41,151 bases of DNA from Candidatus Poribacteria bacterium (GCA_028820635.1 JAPPIG010000044.1:1-41151); one strand, 5' to 3'. Numbered from the stretch's first letter, positions 26,114-34,702 are shown. Made by a program: numbers and translations. The notes: a model not told the origin generated them from the letters alone.

Positions 26114-26977
26114 ATGTCTAAACATCATCTCTATTATGGGGATAACCTCACAATTCTTCAGAAGTATGTTCCTGATGAGAGTATCAACTTAATATACATT
26201 GACCCACCCTTTAATACTGGAAAATATCAGTTACGGACTGAAATACAAGTTGAACAGGACGATCAAGGTGACCGAGTAGGATTCCAAGGCAAGACATACA
26301 AAACGCATAAAGGGAAAACCAGACACTACTCTGATAAGTTCAAAAGTGCAGATGCCTACCTCGCGTTTTTGCGTCTCCGTTTTGAAGAGGCATATCGGGT
26401 ATTGCACCCTTATGGCAGCTTTTTTCTTCATATTGATTACCGAGAGGTGCATTACTGTAAAGTGATACTTGATGAGATATTTGGACGGGATTCTTTTGTA
26501 AATGAAATTATCTGGGCTTATGATTATGGTGGACGTTCCAAGTCACGATGGCCCGCCAAACACGATAACATCTTGTGGTACGCAAAAACTCCCAAACGTT
26601 ATACCTTCAATTTTGAGGAGATGGACCGGATTCCGTATATGGCACCCGGTTTAGTTGGTAAAGAGAAAGCAGCGTTAGGCAAAACACCAACCGATGTTTG
26701 GTGGCATACAATTGTTACCACGAATGGAAGTGAAAAAACCGGTTATCCGACACAAAAGCCTCTTGGAATCCTCAATCGTATCGTTAAGGTGCATTCATCT
26801 GAAGGAGATTTGCTTTTGGATTTTTTTGCTGGTAGCGGTTCATTCGGGGAAGCTGCTGCGTTGCATCACCGTTCCTCAATTTTGATTGATAACAATATTC
26901 CTGCTATCAGGAGTATTATGACCAGGTTGGCAATTTTTGGTGTGGAACTTGTCAATGCTGATTACGAAACGTTGTAA
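26114..26977 (+). CDS. Solitary DNA methyltransferase (N6-adenine or N4-cytosine, beta class)
   Basis: A 287-residue type II-like modification enzyme. Motif IV, DPPF, is at 30-33 (YIDPPFNTG) and the S-adenosylmethionine motif DFFAGSGSFGEAA comes late, at about 236-248; this order with the target region between them marks the beta class. TGYPTQKPLGILNRIV is the familiar motif X-type segment. There is no restriction gene or specificity subunit beside it; yqgF diverges and a PspA-like gene follows 236 bases later. The ribosome site is weak. It may be an orphan regulator of DNA state or the remains of a restriction system. Recognition sequence unknown. Confidence 0.87.
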   Translation: MSKHHLYYGDNLTILQKYVPDESINLIYIDPPFNTGKYQLRTEIQVEQDDQGDRVGFQGKTYKTHKGKTRHYSDKFKSADAYLAFLRLRFEEAYRVLHPYGSFFLHIDYREVHYCKVILDEIFGRDSFVNEIIWAYDYGGRSKSRWPAKHDNILWYAKTPKRYTFNFEEMDRIPYMAPGLVGKEKAALGKTPTDVWWHTIVTTNGSEKTGYPTQKPLGILNRIVKVHSSEGDLLLDFFAGSGSFGEAAALHHRSSILIDNNIPAIRSIMTRLAIFGVELVNADYETL

Positions 26978-27036
26978 AGAAATTTTGTCCAAATTGAGTT
27001 TAGAGATAAATAAGTTAACATTTTCACCCGTGGTAG

Positions 27037-27056
27037 GCGAGGTTTCCGAACCTCGC
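27037..27056. repeat. 8-bp hairpin with tetraloop
   Basis: GCGAGGTT (27037-27044) pairs with AACCTCGC (27049-27056) around TCCG. It is embedded in GTAGGCGAGG..., the form shared by several intergenic palindromes here. No T run follows. The rest of the spacer 26978-27213 shows no gene. Confidence 0.7.
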
Positions 27057-27213
27057 TGATGCAGAGTGTCAAAGTAGTTCTAAAATCTACCATATACAAA
27101 AATCAAGGTGTTTTCCTATCTTTTTAAAGCAAAAATGTCTCTATTAGAGTAAAAAGTCAACATTAGTACTATCGGTAAATTAGAAATAATAAGAGGTGTC
27201 GGAGGCATAAACA

Positions 27214-27882
27214 ATGAAAAGACTAAAGCAAATTTCAGAACAGATTAAAGAGAATATTGACCAATTTATAGCGGCAGCGGAAAACAACAAATCTCCTCTG
27301 GAAGAAATTGAAAAAACTATCGTTGATATGAAAAAACGAATCGCGGAGGCGAAAGAACTTGTGGCTACAGCAATTGCCGAAGAACAAAGGCTCAGACAAG
27401 CATACCATGAAGCCGCAAAAACAGCACAAGTATGGCGTGAAAAAGTTGACGCTACTTTGCAGGAGGGGCAAACGAAAAGTGTAAAGGATGCACAACAGCA
27501 TTTGCAACGCGCACATGATTTAGAACGACAGATTCATGCCCAGGAAGCAGTCGTATCAGACTTAAAAACTGCTCTTTACGAATTTTATCAACAATTCCGA
27601 GACGCAGCGAAACGGGCGGAAACGCTTTCTCAACGTCAAAAACAGGCGGAAACGCGCGCAGAATTCTATAAATTATTGGCTGAATTTGATCTGCCAGATG
27701 ATAATAGCACATTTCAACAAGCAGAACAGAAGTTGAAAGAGACAGAAGCAGAAGCAAAAATGTGGGAAGAACGAAACCGCCGCGCCACAAGCCAAACGGA
27801 AACACCTGAAGCGGATTCCGACCTTGATCAAGCTCTCGCAGCACTTAAAAGTGATATTCTTGGCAGTAGTCAAAATGATTGA
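27214..27882 (+). CDS. PspA/IM30-like coiled-coil protein
   Basis: A 222-residue, almost entirely helical protein rich in Glu, Ala, Lys and Gln, without membrane segments. It begins MKRLKQISEQIKENIDQFIA and has the PspA/IM30 layout: EEIEKTIVDMKKRIAEAKEL and a long middle coiled coil, then a loose acidic tail ending ALAALKSDILG. The family (ESCRT-III-like) coats and protects the inner membrane under stress. GGAGG lies ten bases before the ATG. Its stop overlaps the start of an ABC ATPase gene by eight bases, implying joint expression with an exporter. Divergence is high, so the family call is moderate. Confidence 0.68.
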   Translation: MKRLKQISEQIKENIDQFIAAAENNKSPLEEIEKTIVDMKKRIAEAKELVATAIAEEQRLRQAYHEAAKTAQVWREKVDATLQEGQTKSVKDAQQHLQRAHDLERQIHAQEAVVSDLKTALYEFYQQFRDAAKRAETLSQRQKQAETRAEFYKLLAEFDLPDDNSTFQQAEQKLKETEAEAKMWEERNRRATSQTETPEADSDLDQALAALKSDILGSSQND

Positions 27883-28633
27883 GACATCAAATCTGACAAA
27901 GTATTTCGGTAAATTGTGTGCTGTAGATTCGCTCATGCTGCATGTAGACTCTGGCGAAATATTCGGTTTTCTCGGACCCAATGGGGCAGGTAAAACAACT
28001 ACAATCAATATGCTCACAGGTTTACTGCGTCCTACATCTGGCACCGCAACACTTGGTGGGTACGATATACAAAAGCAGAGTTTGCAGGCAAAATCGATTC
28101 TCGGTCTTATGCCAGATACGCCGCAACTTTATGAAGCACTAAACGGTAGACAATTTGTGCGTATGATTGCTGATTTGTATGAGGTGCCGCCGCAACAAGC
28201 TGAAAATGAGATGGGTGCTCTCCTTGAACAACTTGAACTTGCTGATGCTGCGGATGACCAGATTAAAGGGTACTCCTACGGCATGCAGAAGAAAATTCTG
28301 CTCATCTCTGTGCTTATACACCATCCGCAGATCCTTTTCCTTGACGAACCTACAAGTGGATTAGATCCAAGAAGTGCGCGCACTGTGAGGGAAATTTTGC
28401 GCGAACGATGTGAACAGGGATGTACAGTCTTTATGTCGACACACATTCTTGAAATTGCAGAACGCATTTGCGACAGGGTCGGCATTATCAGTAAGGGGCA
28501 ACTTATTGCTGTTGGCACGTTATCCGAATTACAAGAAAAGAAACGAGAATTGCGGACACAACCCACAGATATTGATCCACATCGGACAGAGACGTTGGAG
28601 GATATTTTTCTTGACCTTACTGCAGATGCTTAA
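27875..28633 (+). CDS. ABC transporter ATP-binding protein (ABC-2 exporter type)
   Basis: A 252-residue ATPase of the DrrA/CcmA-like exporter group. From the chosen ATG: Walker A GPNGAGKTT at 34-42, signature YSYGMQ at 133-138, Walker B LFLDEP at 154-159 and switch His190 (STHIL). The Q-loop glutamine is replaced (LMPDTPQLYEAL), as is common in this subgroup. An upstream TTG at 27824 inside the PspA-like gene would add 17 unrelated residues and is not favoured. The ATG overlaps the PspA-like stop (AATGATTGA). Its permease follows 133 bases later. Confidence 0.9.
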   Translation: MIETSNLTKYFGKLCAVDSLMLHVDSGEIFGFLGPNGAGKTTTINMLTGLLRPTSGTATLGGYDIQKQSLQAKSILGLMPDTPQLYEALNGRQFVRMIADLYEVPPQQAENEMGALLEQLELADAADDQIKGYSYGMQKKILLISVLIHHPQILFLDEPTSGLDPRSARTVREILRERCEQGCTVFMSTHILEIAERICDRVGIISKGQLIAVGTLSELQEKKRELRTQPTDIDPHRTETLEDIFLDLTADA

Positions 28634-28684
28634 AGAGCGAGTTTAATTTAAGGTCGTCCGCGTTTGGTATTGGCGATTACTATC

Positions 28685-28742
28685 GGGCTTACAAAGCCCT
28701 CCTACAAGAAGCAATAGCACTTGGTGGGAACCCGACCTACAG
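28685..28742. repeat. Fragments of the dispersed palindromes
   Basis: GGGCTT-ACA-AAGCCC (28685-28699) is a small hairpin, followed by CTCCTACA, and GAACCCGACCTACAG near 28728-28742 matches the end of the 33-bp arm at 9834-9866. They occupy the spacer between the ABC ATPase and permease genes. Confidence 0.55.
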
Positions 28743-28766
28743 ATGAGTTATACTGGCGGAGTTTAG

Positions 28767-30404
28767 ATGTTAAGAAGTATTAAGATTCTGCTAAAAGCGG
28801 ATTGCCTTGGATGGCTGAACAGTTTTAAACAAGATAGACAGGCATGGCGTAAAAGCGTTTTAAAAGGTATCGGCTACCTCATTTTCATCGTTGCCTTATC
28901 GGTCTTGGGGTATTCCCTTTTCAGGCACTTGCGGTCTACCGATGCCACGCCGCCGCTTCTTTTGAGTGTGATTAACGGCTTCATGGTATTCGGAATTATA
29001 GTGGTCGCAAAAGAATTAATGGAGAGTTCGTTAAAAATATTGTATGAAGCACCTGACGGTGCTTTGTTACACGCTGCGCCAATTAAACCGGTAGCAATTT
29101 TCGGATACAAGTTCATTCATATTACTGCCACCCGATTTTTGAGTATACTCTGTTTTTTAGGACCACCGTGGGTCGCATTTGGTATCATATTTGAACTACC
29201 TTTGCTATTTTATGTTACGCTATTTCCTGCGTCCTTGTGTCTTCTGGTAATGATTGCGAGTTATGTTGCTATCAGCGTGATGGTGATAACCCGTTTTTTT
29301 TCATCTACAGGTCTTCTTGCCACACTAAAGGTTATCGGAACAGCGATAGGTGTCGCAGTCGGTTTTCTGCTATCATTTTCGCTTTTTTCTGGGTCTGATG
29401 CAGTCCCAATAAGACGTTTTTTTCTGGATTGGGCTTCCGAAAGAACTGCCAACACATCTGCCGCGTGGTATCCACACGTATGGGTCGGAAATTTTCTATT
29501 AAGTTGGGCAACTGAATCTACACTATGGGTTAGGCTGCGATGGATACTTGGTGGGTTCGGAATAAGTCTTGCTTCAGTAGGATTAGCAATGCTCACTGCC
29601 CAAGGCATATACCAACACGGATGGGAAAAAATTCGCCAATTAAAAACTAAACGTAAACCTGCGCGGAACAGTAGTTATTCCACTGCCTCAAACCTAAGCA
29701 GCGTATTTGCTACACTCGGACGTGGTAAAATACAATCTATGATGTTGAAAGATTTTCTGATCTTCATCAGGCATAGTGGACGCGTGATCGCAATTGTCAT
29801 GCTTACGTTCTTTTTAATAGTTCATATCGGGGTATTATTTGCGGATGGAAGCGGTGGAAATGAAAACGCAGCTGAAATACTTACTGTTCAAGTGCTACTT
29901 TATAGTTTGCTTATCACCTTTGGTATCAGCTGCAATGGGCTTCGAGATGAAGCGAAAACATGGTGGATGTTGAAATCTGCTCCTGTCACACCGAGATTGA
30001 TATTTACCAGCAAATTTCTGACTACTCTGTTATGTGCGTTACTTTATGCAGAATTTTGGGCACTGATTGCTGTTTATCTGCTCCGAATTCCGACAGATAA
30101 TTGGGGATTGGTACTACTTACACCGATTATAACACTTCCTGTTGGATGTGCATTGAATACGATGATCGGTACATTGCCATGGATGGCAGAACTCATACAT
30201 CAACCGAAACCGATTTTAAGAGTCTTAACCTTCACCGTGACACTCGTTATTGATGTGGTTTTTGTAATTATCCCGATAATAGTTTGGCATGCAAAACATA
30301 TTGTGCTGTTTTTCGTAATGCTGATTCTACTCGCGGGTGTGTTCGTTATGTCTTATAGGTTCGGAATAAATAATCTCCGTAAGCTGTTAGTTGCACAAGT
30401 GTAA
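28767..30404 (+). CDS. ABC exporter permease, multi-spanning membrane protein
   Basis: A 545-residue integral membrane protein with about ten to twelve hydrophobic segments, for example IGYLIFIVALSVLGYSLF (about 35-52), FVIIPIIVWH near 495 and IVLFFVMLILLAGVFVM near 515. It carries the central cytoplasmic stretch LKTKRKPARNSS at about 291-302. Position after an ABC-2-type ATPase and the EAKTWWMLKSAPVTPRL block, typical of large ABC-2 permeases, support the call. GGCGGAG stands before the ATG. The exported substrate is unknown. Linkage to a PspA-like protein hints at a membrane-stress or envelope role. Confidence 0.8.
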   Translation: MLRSIKILLKADCLGWLNSFKQDRQAWRKSVLKGIGYLIFIVALSVLGYSLFRHLRSTDATPPLLLSVINGFMVFGIIVVAKELMESSLKILYEAPDGALLHAAPIKPVAIFGYKFIHITATRFLSILCFLGPPWVAFGIIFELPLLFYVTLFPASLCLLVMIASYVAISVMVITRFFSSTGLLATLKVIGTAIGVAVGFLLSFSLFSGSDAVPIRRFFLDWASERTANTSAAWYPHVWVGNFLLSWATESTLWVRLRWILGGFGISLASVGLAMLTAQGIYQHGWEKIRQLKTKRKPARNSSYSTASNLSSVFATLGRGKIQSMMLKDFLIFIRHSGRVIAIVMLTFFLIVHIGVLFADGSGGNENAAEILTVQVLLYSLLITFGISCNGLRDEAKTWWMLKSAPVTPRLIFTSKFLTTLLCALLYAEFWALIAVYLLRIPTDNWGLVLLTPIITLPVGCALNTMIGTLPWMAELIHQPKPILRVLTFTVTLVIDVVFVIIPIIVWHAKHIVLFFVMLILLAGVFVMSYRFGINNLRKLLVAQV

Positions 30405-30468
30405 AATCTATAGCACTTGCTATCACGGTTTCTAACTTTATCAGCAAGTGTGCATGAAAGAAGGAAAT

Positions 30469-30993
30469 ATGTTAATAGAATACGAAGGCATTAAACCGAA
30501 TGTACATTCCTCTGTCTTCGTTGCCCCTGGGGCAATGATAATTGGAGACGTATCAATCGGTGAAGAATCAAGTGTTTGGTTCAACTGTGTGTTACGGGGT
30601 GACTTAGAGCCGATTCGTATCGGATGCCGTACTAATATTCAAGATGGCACGGTAATACACATGGACAAAGAGATTCCGTGTCTTATCGGTGATGATGTTA
30701 CTGTCGGACACGGTGCTATTCTTCACAGTTGTGCTATTGACAACGAAGCGTTAATTGGAATGGGGGCCATTCTTCTGACAGGTTGCCAAATTGGTGAACG
30801 TGCAATCGTTGCTGCGGGAACACTTGTGCGGGAAGGACAGGAAATTCCGCCTGGGACAGTTGCAATGGGAGTACCAGCAAAAGTTCGACGGGAGGCTACC
30901 GAAGCCGAATTGGAACGTGTCCGACACGGTAAAGATGACTATGTTTTACGCGGAAAATTAATGCGAGACAGTTTAAAAATTCGTAATAAGTAG
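30469..30993 (+). CDS. Gamma-carbonic anhydrase-like left-handed beta-helix protein
   Basis: A 174-residue hexapeptide-repeat protein of the gamma-carbonic-anhydrase (YrdA/CaiE-like) group. The three candidate zinc histidines are His64 (TVIHMDKE), His81 and His86 (TVGHGAILHSC). Blocks VWFNCVLRGDLEPIRIG, NIQDGTVIH and PPGTVAMGVPAKVRR are typical. The open frame begins at a GTG 21 bases earlier, but AAGGAAAT directly precedes the ATG at 30469. Many members lack measurable anhydrase activity, so the enzyme function is only possible. It follows the permease by 64 bases. Confidence 0.85.
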   Translation: MLIEYEGIKPNVHSSVFVAPGAMIIGDVSIGEESSVWFNCVLRGDLEPIRIGCRTNIQDGTVIHMDKEIPCLIGDDVTVGHGAILHSCAIDNEALIGMGAILLTGCQIGERAIVAAGTLVREGQEIPPGTVAMGVPAKVRREATEAELERVRHGKDDYVLRGKLMRDSLKIRNK

Positions 30994-31009
30994 TTTTAAT
31001 CTGAGAAAT

Positions 31010-31035
31010 AAGCGAGGTGTGAAAGTGCCTCGCTT
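31010..31035. repeat. 8-bp stem hairpin
   Basis: AAGCGAGG (31010-31017) pairs with CCTCGCTT (31028-31035) over a 10-base loop. It lies after the anhydrase-like gene and could end transcription, but only A-rich DNA follows on the plus strand. Confidence 0.6.
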
Positions 31036-31054
31036 CTAAAATAAAAGAAACATA

Positions 31055-31624
31055 ATGAAAAGAACACACGATGTGTTGATTATATCAACGTGTCTGCTTA
31101 CACTTTTGATAGGTTATGATGCTATATCTCATGGAGGAAGAACAGATTCGACAGGATGTCATAACAGTGCAAGTGGTAGACATTGCCATTCAAGTAAATC
31201 TGGATCTAGCAACTCAAATAACAGCAATCCTATTAAACCTATATCTCCTATAATTGATACGTGCGATGAGTTGGTAGACAAAAACAGCTTTGCATACCAA
31301 AAGATGCCTTGGATAATGTTTGGCACTAGCATAATTACTGCCTATTCTCATTCAATTACATATAAACATAATAATGACATCTTTCAAAAAAAGTTTTCAG
31401 ATTTGGAATACCTATATACAATAGGAGGAACTTTAGTATACGGTGTTGGGTCTTATATGGAGTATACAAACTGCCGAACACCGCTAACCAGAAATATAAA
31501 AGCAATAGGATCAGGGTTTGTTATAGGTTCTTTGGCAAGTTTTATTAACAGAAGATATCTAACACGAAAAAATATGAGTTACAACGTAGGTTTAAATAGT
31601 TTTTCTTTAAATTATAGATTTTAG
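31055..31624 (+). CDS. Small exported or membrane protein with GGRTD...CH...HCH motif
   Basis: A 189-residue protein I cannot assign. Residues 1-27 form a hydrophobic export segment (VLIISTCLLTLLIGYDAIS). Directly after it comes SHGGRTDSTGCHNSASGRHC followed by H, a Cys/His motif like that of bacterial YHYH-type domains and possibly metal binding. Residues 48-75 are a Ser/Asn/Pro linker. Three weakly hydrophobic segments follow: PWIMFGTSIITAYS, YLYTIGGTLVYGVGSYM and AIGSGFVIGSLASF. The gene is visibly richer in A and T than its neighbours, mostly in the second half, and has a poor ribosome site, so recent transfer is possible. Confidence 0.65.
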   Translation: MKRTHDVLIISTCLLTLLIGYDAISHGGRTDSTGCHNSASGRHCHSSKSGSSNSNNSNPIKPISPIIDTCDELVDKNSFAYQKMPWIMFGTSIITAYSHSITYKHNNDIFQKKFSDLEYLYTIGGTLVYGVGSYMEYTNCRTPLTRNIKAIGSGFVIGSLASFINRRYLTRKNMSYNVGLNSFSLNYRF

Positions 31625-31773
31625 TAAGTTGATCGATGAAGAATTCACAAGAATAGAGAAAACTAAAGAGAAAATTGTCAAATAACGGAAATTTTCAAGT
31701 CCAAAACTACCTATTGCGTAAAAGTTTAGTTCATATATTTATTACTACTAACAGGTTTTGAAAAGGAGAAGTT

Positions 31774-32814
31774 ATGGCAAAACACACATGTTTGATGATT
31801 GGTGGCAGCGGTATGGCTGGGGGTTGGATTCACAACTTCAGAAATAATTTCAGCGACCGTGTTGAGATTGTTGGTATAGCAGATGTAAAGGAAGATGTCC
31901 TTAAGAATCAAGGTGAGGCGTTAGGGCTGAGTTCTTCGCAGCTTTTCACAGATTTTAACGAAGCGTGTGCATCGGTCAAGGCAGATTTTTGTGGTGTTGC
32001 GACCCCACCGAAATTCCACAGTCCTGCAGCAGTTGCAGCGATGGAAAATGGCATGCCTGTTATCTGCGAAAAACCAATTGCGGATACTTTAGACGCAGCA
32101 AAAGCGATGGTGCGTACATCACAGAAAACGGGATTGCCGTGTGCTATTATCCAAAACTATCGCTATGCAAATAATAAGCAGGAATTAGTGCGTATCCGTG
32201 AGGAAGGTAGATTAGGACGACTACAACACATTGTTGGAAGATATGCGTGTGATTATCGTCGCTATCTCTCATGGGGTGTGGATTGGCGGCACGATATGGA
32301 TTTTAGTCTGCTTTTTGAGGCATCTGTTCATCACCTTGATATGCTCCGATTCCTCTCTGGCGGAGATTGTGAAACCTTGGTCGGATTTGGCTGGAATCCC
32401 GAATGGTCGAGTTTTAAGCATTTTTCCAGTGGGTATTATTTGATGCGTATGGATAACGGTGTCCATACATCTTATGAGGGTAACAGTTCCGCAGCAGGTA
32501 TCATCAATTGTTGGAATGGAGAACATTACCGCGCTGAATTTGAGGAGGGGGCAGTAGAAATTGCAGGCGGAAATCAGATGACTATCCATCGCGTCGGTGG
32601 TGAGAAAGAGGTTTATGAGGCACCCGGTATCCCTTATTATGCCCATCAACATCTGTTTGATGAGTTTCTAAATTGGCTTGAAGGAGGCAAACCCTCTGAT
32701 ACACGGATTGAAGACAATATCAAGAGTTTTGTTCTTGTCATCGCTGCGATGGAAACGACAGTGGATGGGCAACCCAAGCATATTGCGGAATACCTGAGCG
32801 ATTTGGATCTCTAA
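31774..32814 (+). CDS. Gfo/Idh/MocA-family NAD(P)-dependent oxidoreductase
   Basis: A 346-residue cytoplasmic dehydrogenase of the glucose-fructose oxidoreductase/inositol dehydrogenase family. The nucleotide loop is GGSGMAGG at 10-17 (a variant of GxGxxG), VGIADV is the second strand, and CEKPIADT at 98-105 is the family's EKP motif with the catalytic lysine at 100. SVHHLDMLRFLSGG and YAHQHLFDEFLNWLEGGK follow in the C-terminal half. AAAGGAGA precedes the ATG. It stands alone, 150 bases after the AT-rich gene; a palindromic element follows. Substrate is probably a cyclic sugar or polyol. Confidence 0.87.
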   Translation: MAKHTCLMIGGSGMAGGWIHNFRNNFSDRVEIVGIADVKEDVLKNQGEALGLSSSQLFTDFNEACASVKADFCGVATPPKFHSPAAVAAMENGMPVICEKPIADTLDAAKAMVRTSQKTGLPCAIIQNYRYANNKQELVRIREEGRLGRLQHIVGRYACDYRRYLSWGVDWRHDMDFSLLFEASVHHLDMLRFLSGGDCETLVGFGWNPEWSSFKHFSSGYYLMRMDNGVHTSYEGNSSAAGIINCWNGEHYRAEFEEGAVEIAGGNQMTIHRVGGEKEVYEAPGIPYYAHQHLFDEFLNWLEGGKPSDTRIEDNIKSFVLVIAAMETTVDGQPKHIAEYLSDLDL

Positions 32815-32863
32815 AATCTGAGAACTTGCCTTACGAATGACTATTGGTCTGTCCACATTCAAA

Positions 32864-32952
32864 TTGTAGGTCGGGTTGAGGAACGAAACCCGACATGTAG
32901 CCACTTATGATCCGAAAAAGTTGGGCTTCGCTTCGCTCTACCCAACCTACAA
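32864..32952. repeat. Compact copy of the 33-bp inverted-repeat element
   Basis: The left arm 32864-32895 reads TTGTAGGTCGGGTTGAGGAA and on to CCCGACA. The right arm 32921-32952 is its imperfect complement and ends CCCAACCTACAA. The centre is only 25 bases, versus 91 in the copy at 9710-9866. It separates the oxidoreductase from the E2 operon. Confidence 0.8.
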
Positions 32953-32994
32953 TATTTTCATAGACAGAACACTATGCATCGGTCAGGACTAACT

Positions 32995-33321
32995 ATGTAC
33001 AATCAAAACCCTGAAATACCAGTTGTGCTTGAGGATATTCCAGAATCCGAACAACATGCTTTGCTCAAAAAACTGGCACAGTGGATCGTGCGCCGAAGTC
33101 TAACCGCACCCGCTATCATGTTTCTTGAGACCGGCAAACCGCTAAACTTTTTGGGGTCGCAATTGTTGATTGCTTTTAGCCCTTTTGTGCAGGCGTTTTT
33201 CAAAGGAGATCAATATCATAAAATTGCTCTTATCTTAGAAAAAGATGAAAACGTTGAATTACTCATACGACTTATAGAAAATCCGAAGGATGATACATCA
33301 AATGAAACAGGAGAAACTTGA
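32995..33321 (+). CDS. Small conserved-looking protein of unknown function
   Basis: A 108-residue protein that I do not recognise with certainty. Its core RRSLTAPAIMFLETGKPLNF, followed by LGSQLLIAFSPFV, looks like a short helical unit that may lie at the membrane surface, and its C terminus is acidic (NPKDDTSNETGET). The start at 32995 follows AGGA at a good distance; an ATG at 32974 would add seven residues. Its stop TGA overlaps the ATG of the E2 gene (TGATG), so translation of the two is probably coupled. Confidence 0.62.
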   Translation: MYNQNPEIPVVLEDIPESEQHALLKKLAQWIVRRSLTAPAIMFLETGKPLNFLGSQLLIAFSPFVQAFFKGDQYHKIALILEKDENVELLIRLIENPKDDTSNETGET

Positions 33322-34691
33322 TGGCTGTTGAACTAAGAATGCTTCAGATGGATCAGACAATGACAAAGGGAAAAATCGGAAAATGGCTTGTTAAGGAAGG
33401 TGATACCGTTACAGAGGGACAACCCTTGTTAGAAATTGAAACAGATAAAGTTGTCCATGAACAGGAATCTCCTGCTGATGGTGTTATTGCACAGATTCTT
33501 CCAGAAGAAGGCAGTGATGTTCCCGTTAATGCGTTGTTAGCGATTATCGCTGCACCGGGTGAAGAAGTTGAACGCGTTGAAGCAGATACTACACCAGAAC
33601 CGCAGAAACCTGATGAACCAGAGCAAACTACTACCACCACACCTACTGCGCCAACGAAAACACAGCCTCAACGGACACTGCCAACAGCAGAACACATCAA
33701 AGCATCACCTGCAGCAAAACAACTTGCTGAAAAACTCACTATTGACTTGACACAAGTAAAAGCCTCTGGTCCCGGTGGACGAATCCTTGAAAGCGATATT
33801 CACCGTTATATTGAAACGAGAGGACCAACTCCGACTGAATCGACACGTCTCAAAGCCTCTCCGCTTGCGCGCCGATTAGCAAAGGAATTTGGACTTGACC
33901 TTACTTCAATTTCAGGTTCAGGGCCTGATGGCAGAATTGTCCGTGATGATGTATTGCAAGTCGCAGATGAGACACCTGCTCAGGTATTACGGACCGAACC
34001 CGCTGCATCGGAAGTTGTAGAACTTAGCGGTATCCGCAAAATCATTGCTGAACGTATGACAATGAGCGTTCAAACAAACGCCAGTGTAACACTTCACACC
34101 GAAGTTGACGCGACGACTCTTGTGGAATTACGCGGATTGTTCAACGAAGAATTAGAAAAAAGAGAGATGAGTCTTACCTACACCGATCTTCTTATAAAGA
34201 TTGTTGCTATTGCCTTGAAGGAGCACCGACTGCTCAACGCTACTCTCACAGACGAAGGAATTCACATGTTAGCGGATATAAACATTGGGGTGGCAGTAGC
34301 ATTGGAAGATGGACTCGTCGTGCCGGTTGTCCGCAATGCTGATCAAATCGGTTTAGCCGCTATTTCTGAACAGGTAAAAACCTTAGCAGAAAAGGCACGC
34401 AACAATCAACTTACACCCAGTGAACTTCAAGGCGGCACGTTTACTCTGACGAACCTCGGTAATTTTGGAGTTGATGCGTTTACACCTATTATCAATCCAC
34501 CTGAATGTGCAATCCTTGGTATCGGACGCATTGTCAAGAAACCGGTTGTGCATAAAGATGAAATTGCTATTCGGAGTATGTTGGCACTAAGCCTGACGTT
34601 TGACCATCGTGTTGTTGATGGCGCCCCTGCCGCACAATTCCTTCAGACGGTATCTCAATACATTCAGAATCCGTATCTAATGCTTGTATAA
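33321..34691 (+). CDS. Dihydrolipoamide acyltransferase (E2 of a 2-oxoacid dehydrogenase complex) with two E3-binding domains
   Basis: A 456-residue E2 subunit. Residues 1-78 are a lipoyl domain with the attachment lysine Lys43 in EIETDKVVHE. A Thr/Pro/Gln linker follows. Two peripheral subunit-binding domains then appear in tandem: about 128-164 (ASPAAKQLAEKL, ASGPGGRI) and 178-214 (ASPLARRLAKEFGLDL, SGPDGRI). One is the norm. The catalytic domain from about 235 ends in DHRVVDGAPA with His429 and Asp433. It transfers acyl groups to coenzyme A. AGGAG lies before the ATG; the frame also opens one codon earlier at TTG. No E1 or E3 gene is in the window; the flanking genes are a small unknown and a thioredoxin. 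Confidence 0.9.
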   Translation: MAVELRMLQMDQTMTKGKIGKWLVKEGDTVTEGQPLLEIETDKVVHEQESPADGVIAQILPEEGSDVPVNALLAIIAAPGEEVERVEADTTPEPQKPDEPEQTTTTTPTAPTKTQPQRTLPTAEHIKASPAAKQLAEKLTIDLTQVKASGPGGRILESDIHRYIETRGPTPTESTRLKASPLARRLAKEFGLDLTSISGSGPDGRIVRDDVLQVADETPAQVLRTEPAASEVVELSGIRKIIAERMTMSVQTNASVTLHTEVDATTLVELRGLFNEELEKREMSLTYTDLLIKIVAIALKEHRLLNATLTDEGIHMLADINIGVAVALEDGLVVPVVRNADQIGLAAISEQVKTLAEKARNNQLTPSELQGGTFTLTNLGNFGVDAFTPIINPPECAILGIGRIVKKPVVHKDEIAIRSMLALSLTFDHRVVDGAPAAQFLQTVSQYIQNPYLMLV

Positions 34692-34702
34692 GGAATACGT
34701 TT

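Noticed and set aside
20285..26977. Uma2 nuclease and the DNA methyltransferase as one restriction-modification system
   Set aside because: They are 5 kb apart, on opposite strands, with envelope genes between them, and Uma2 proteins are not known restriction partners.
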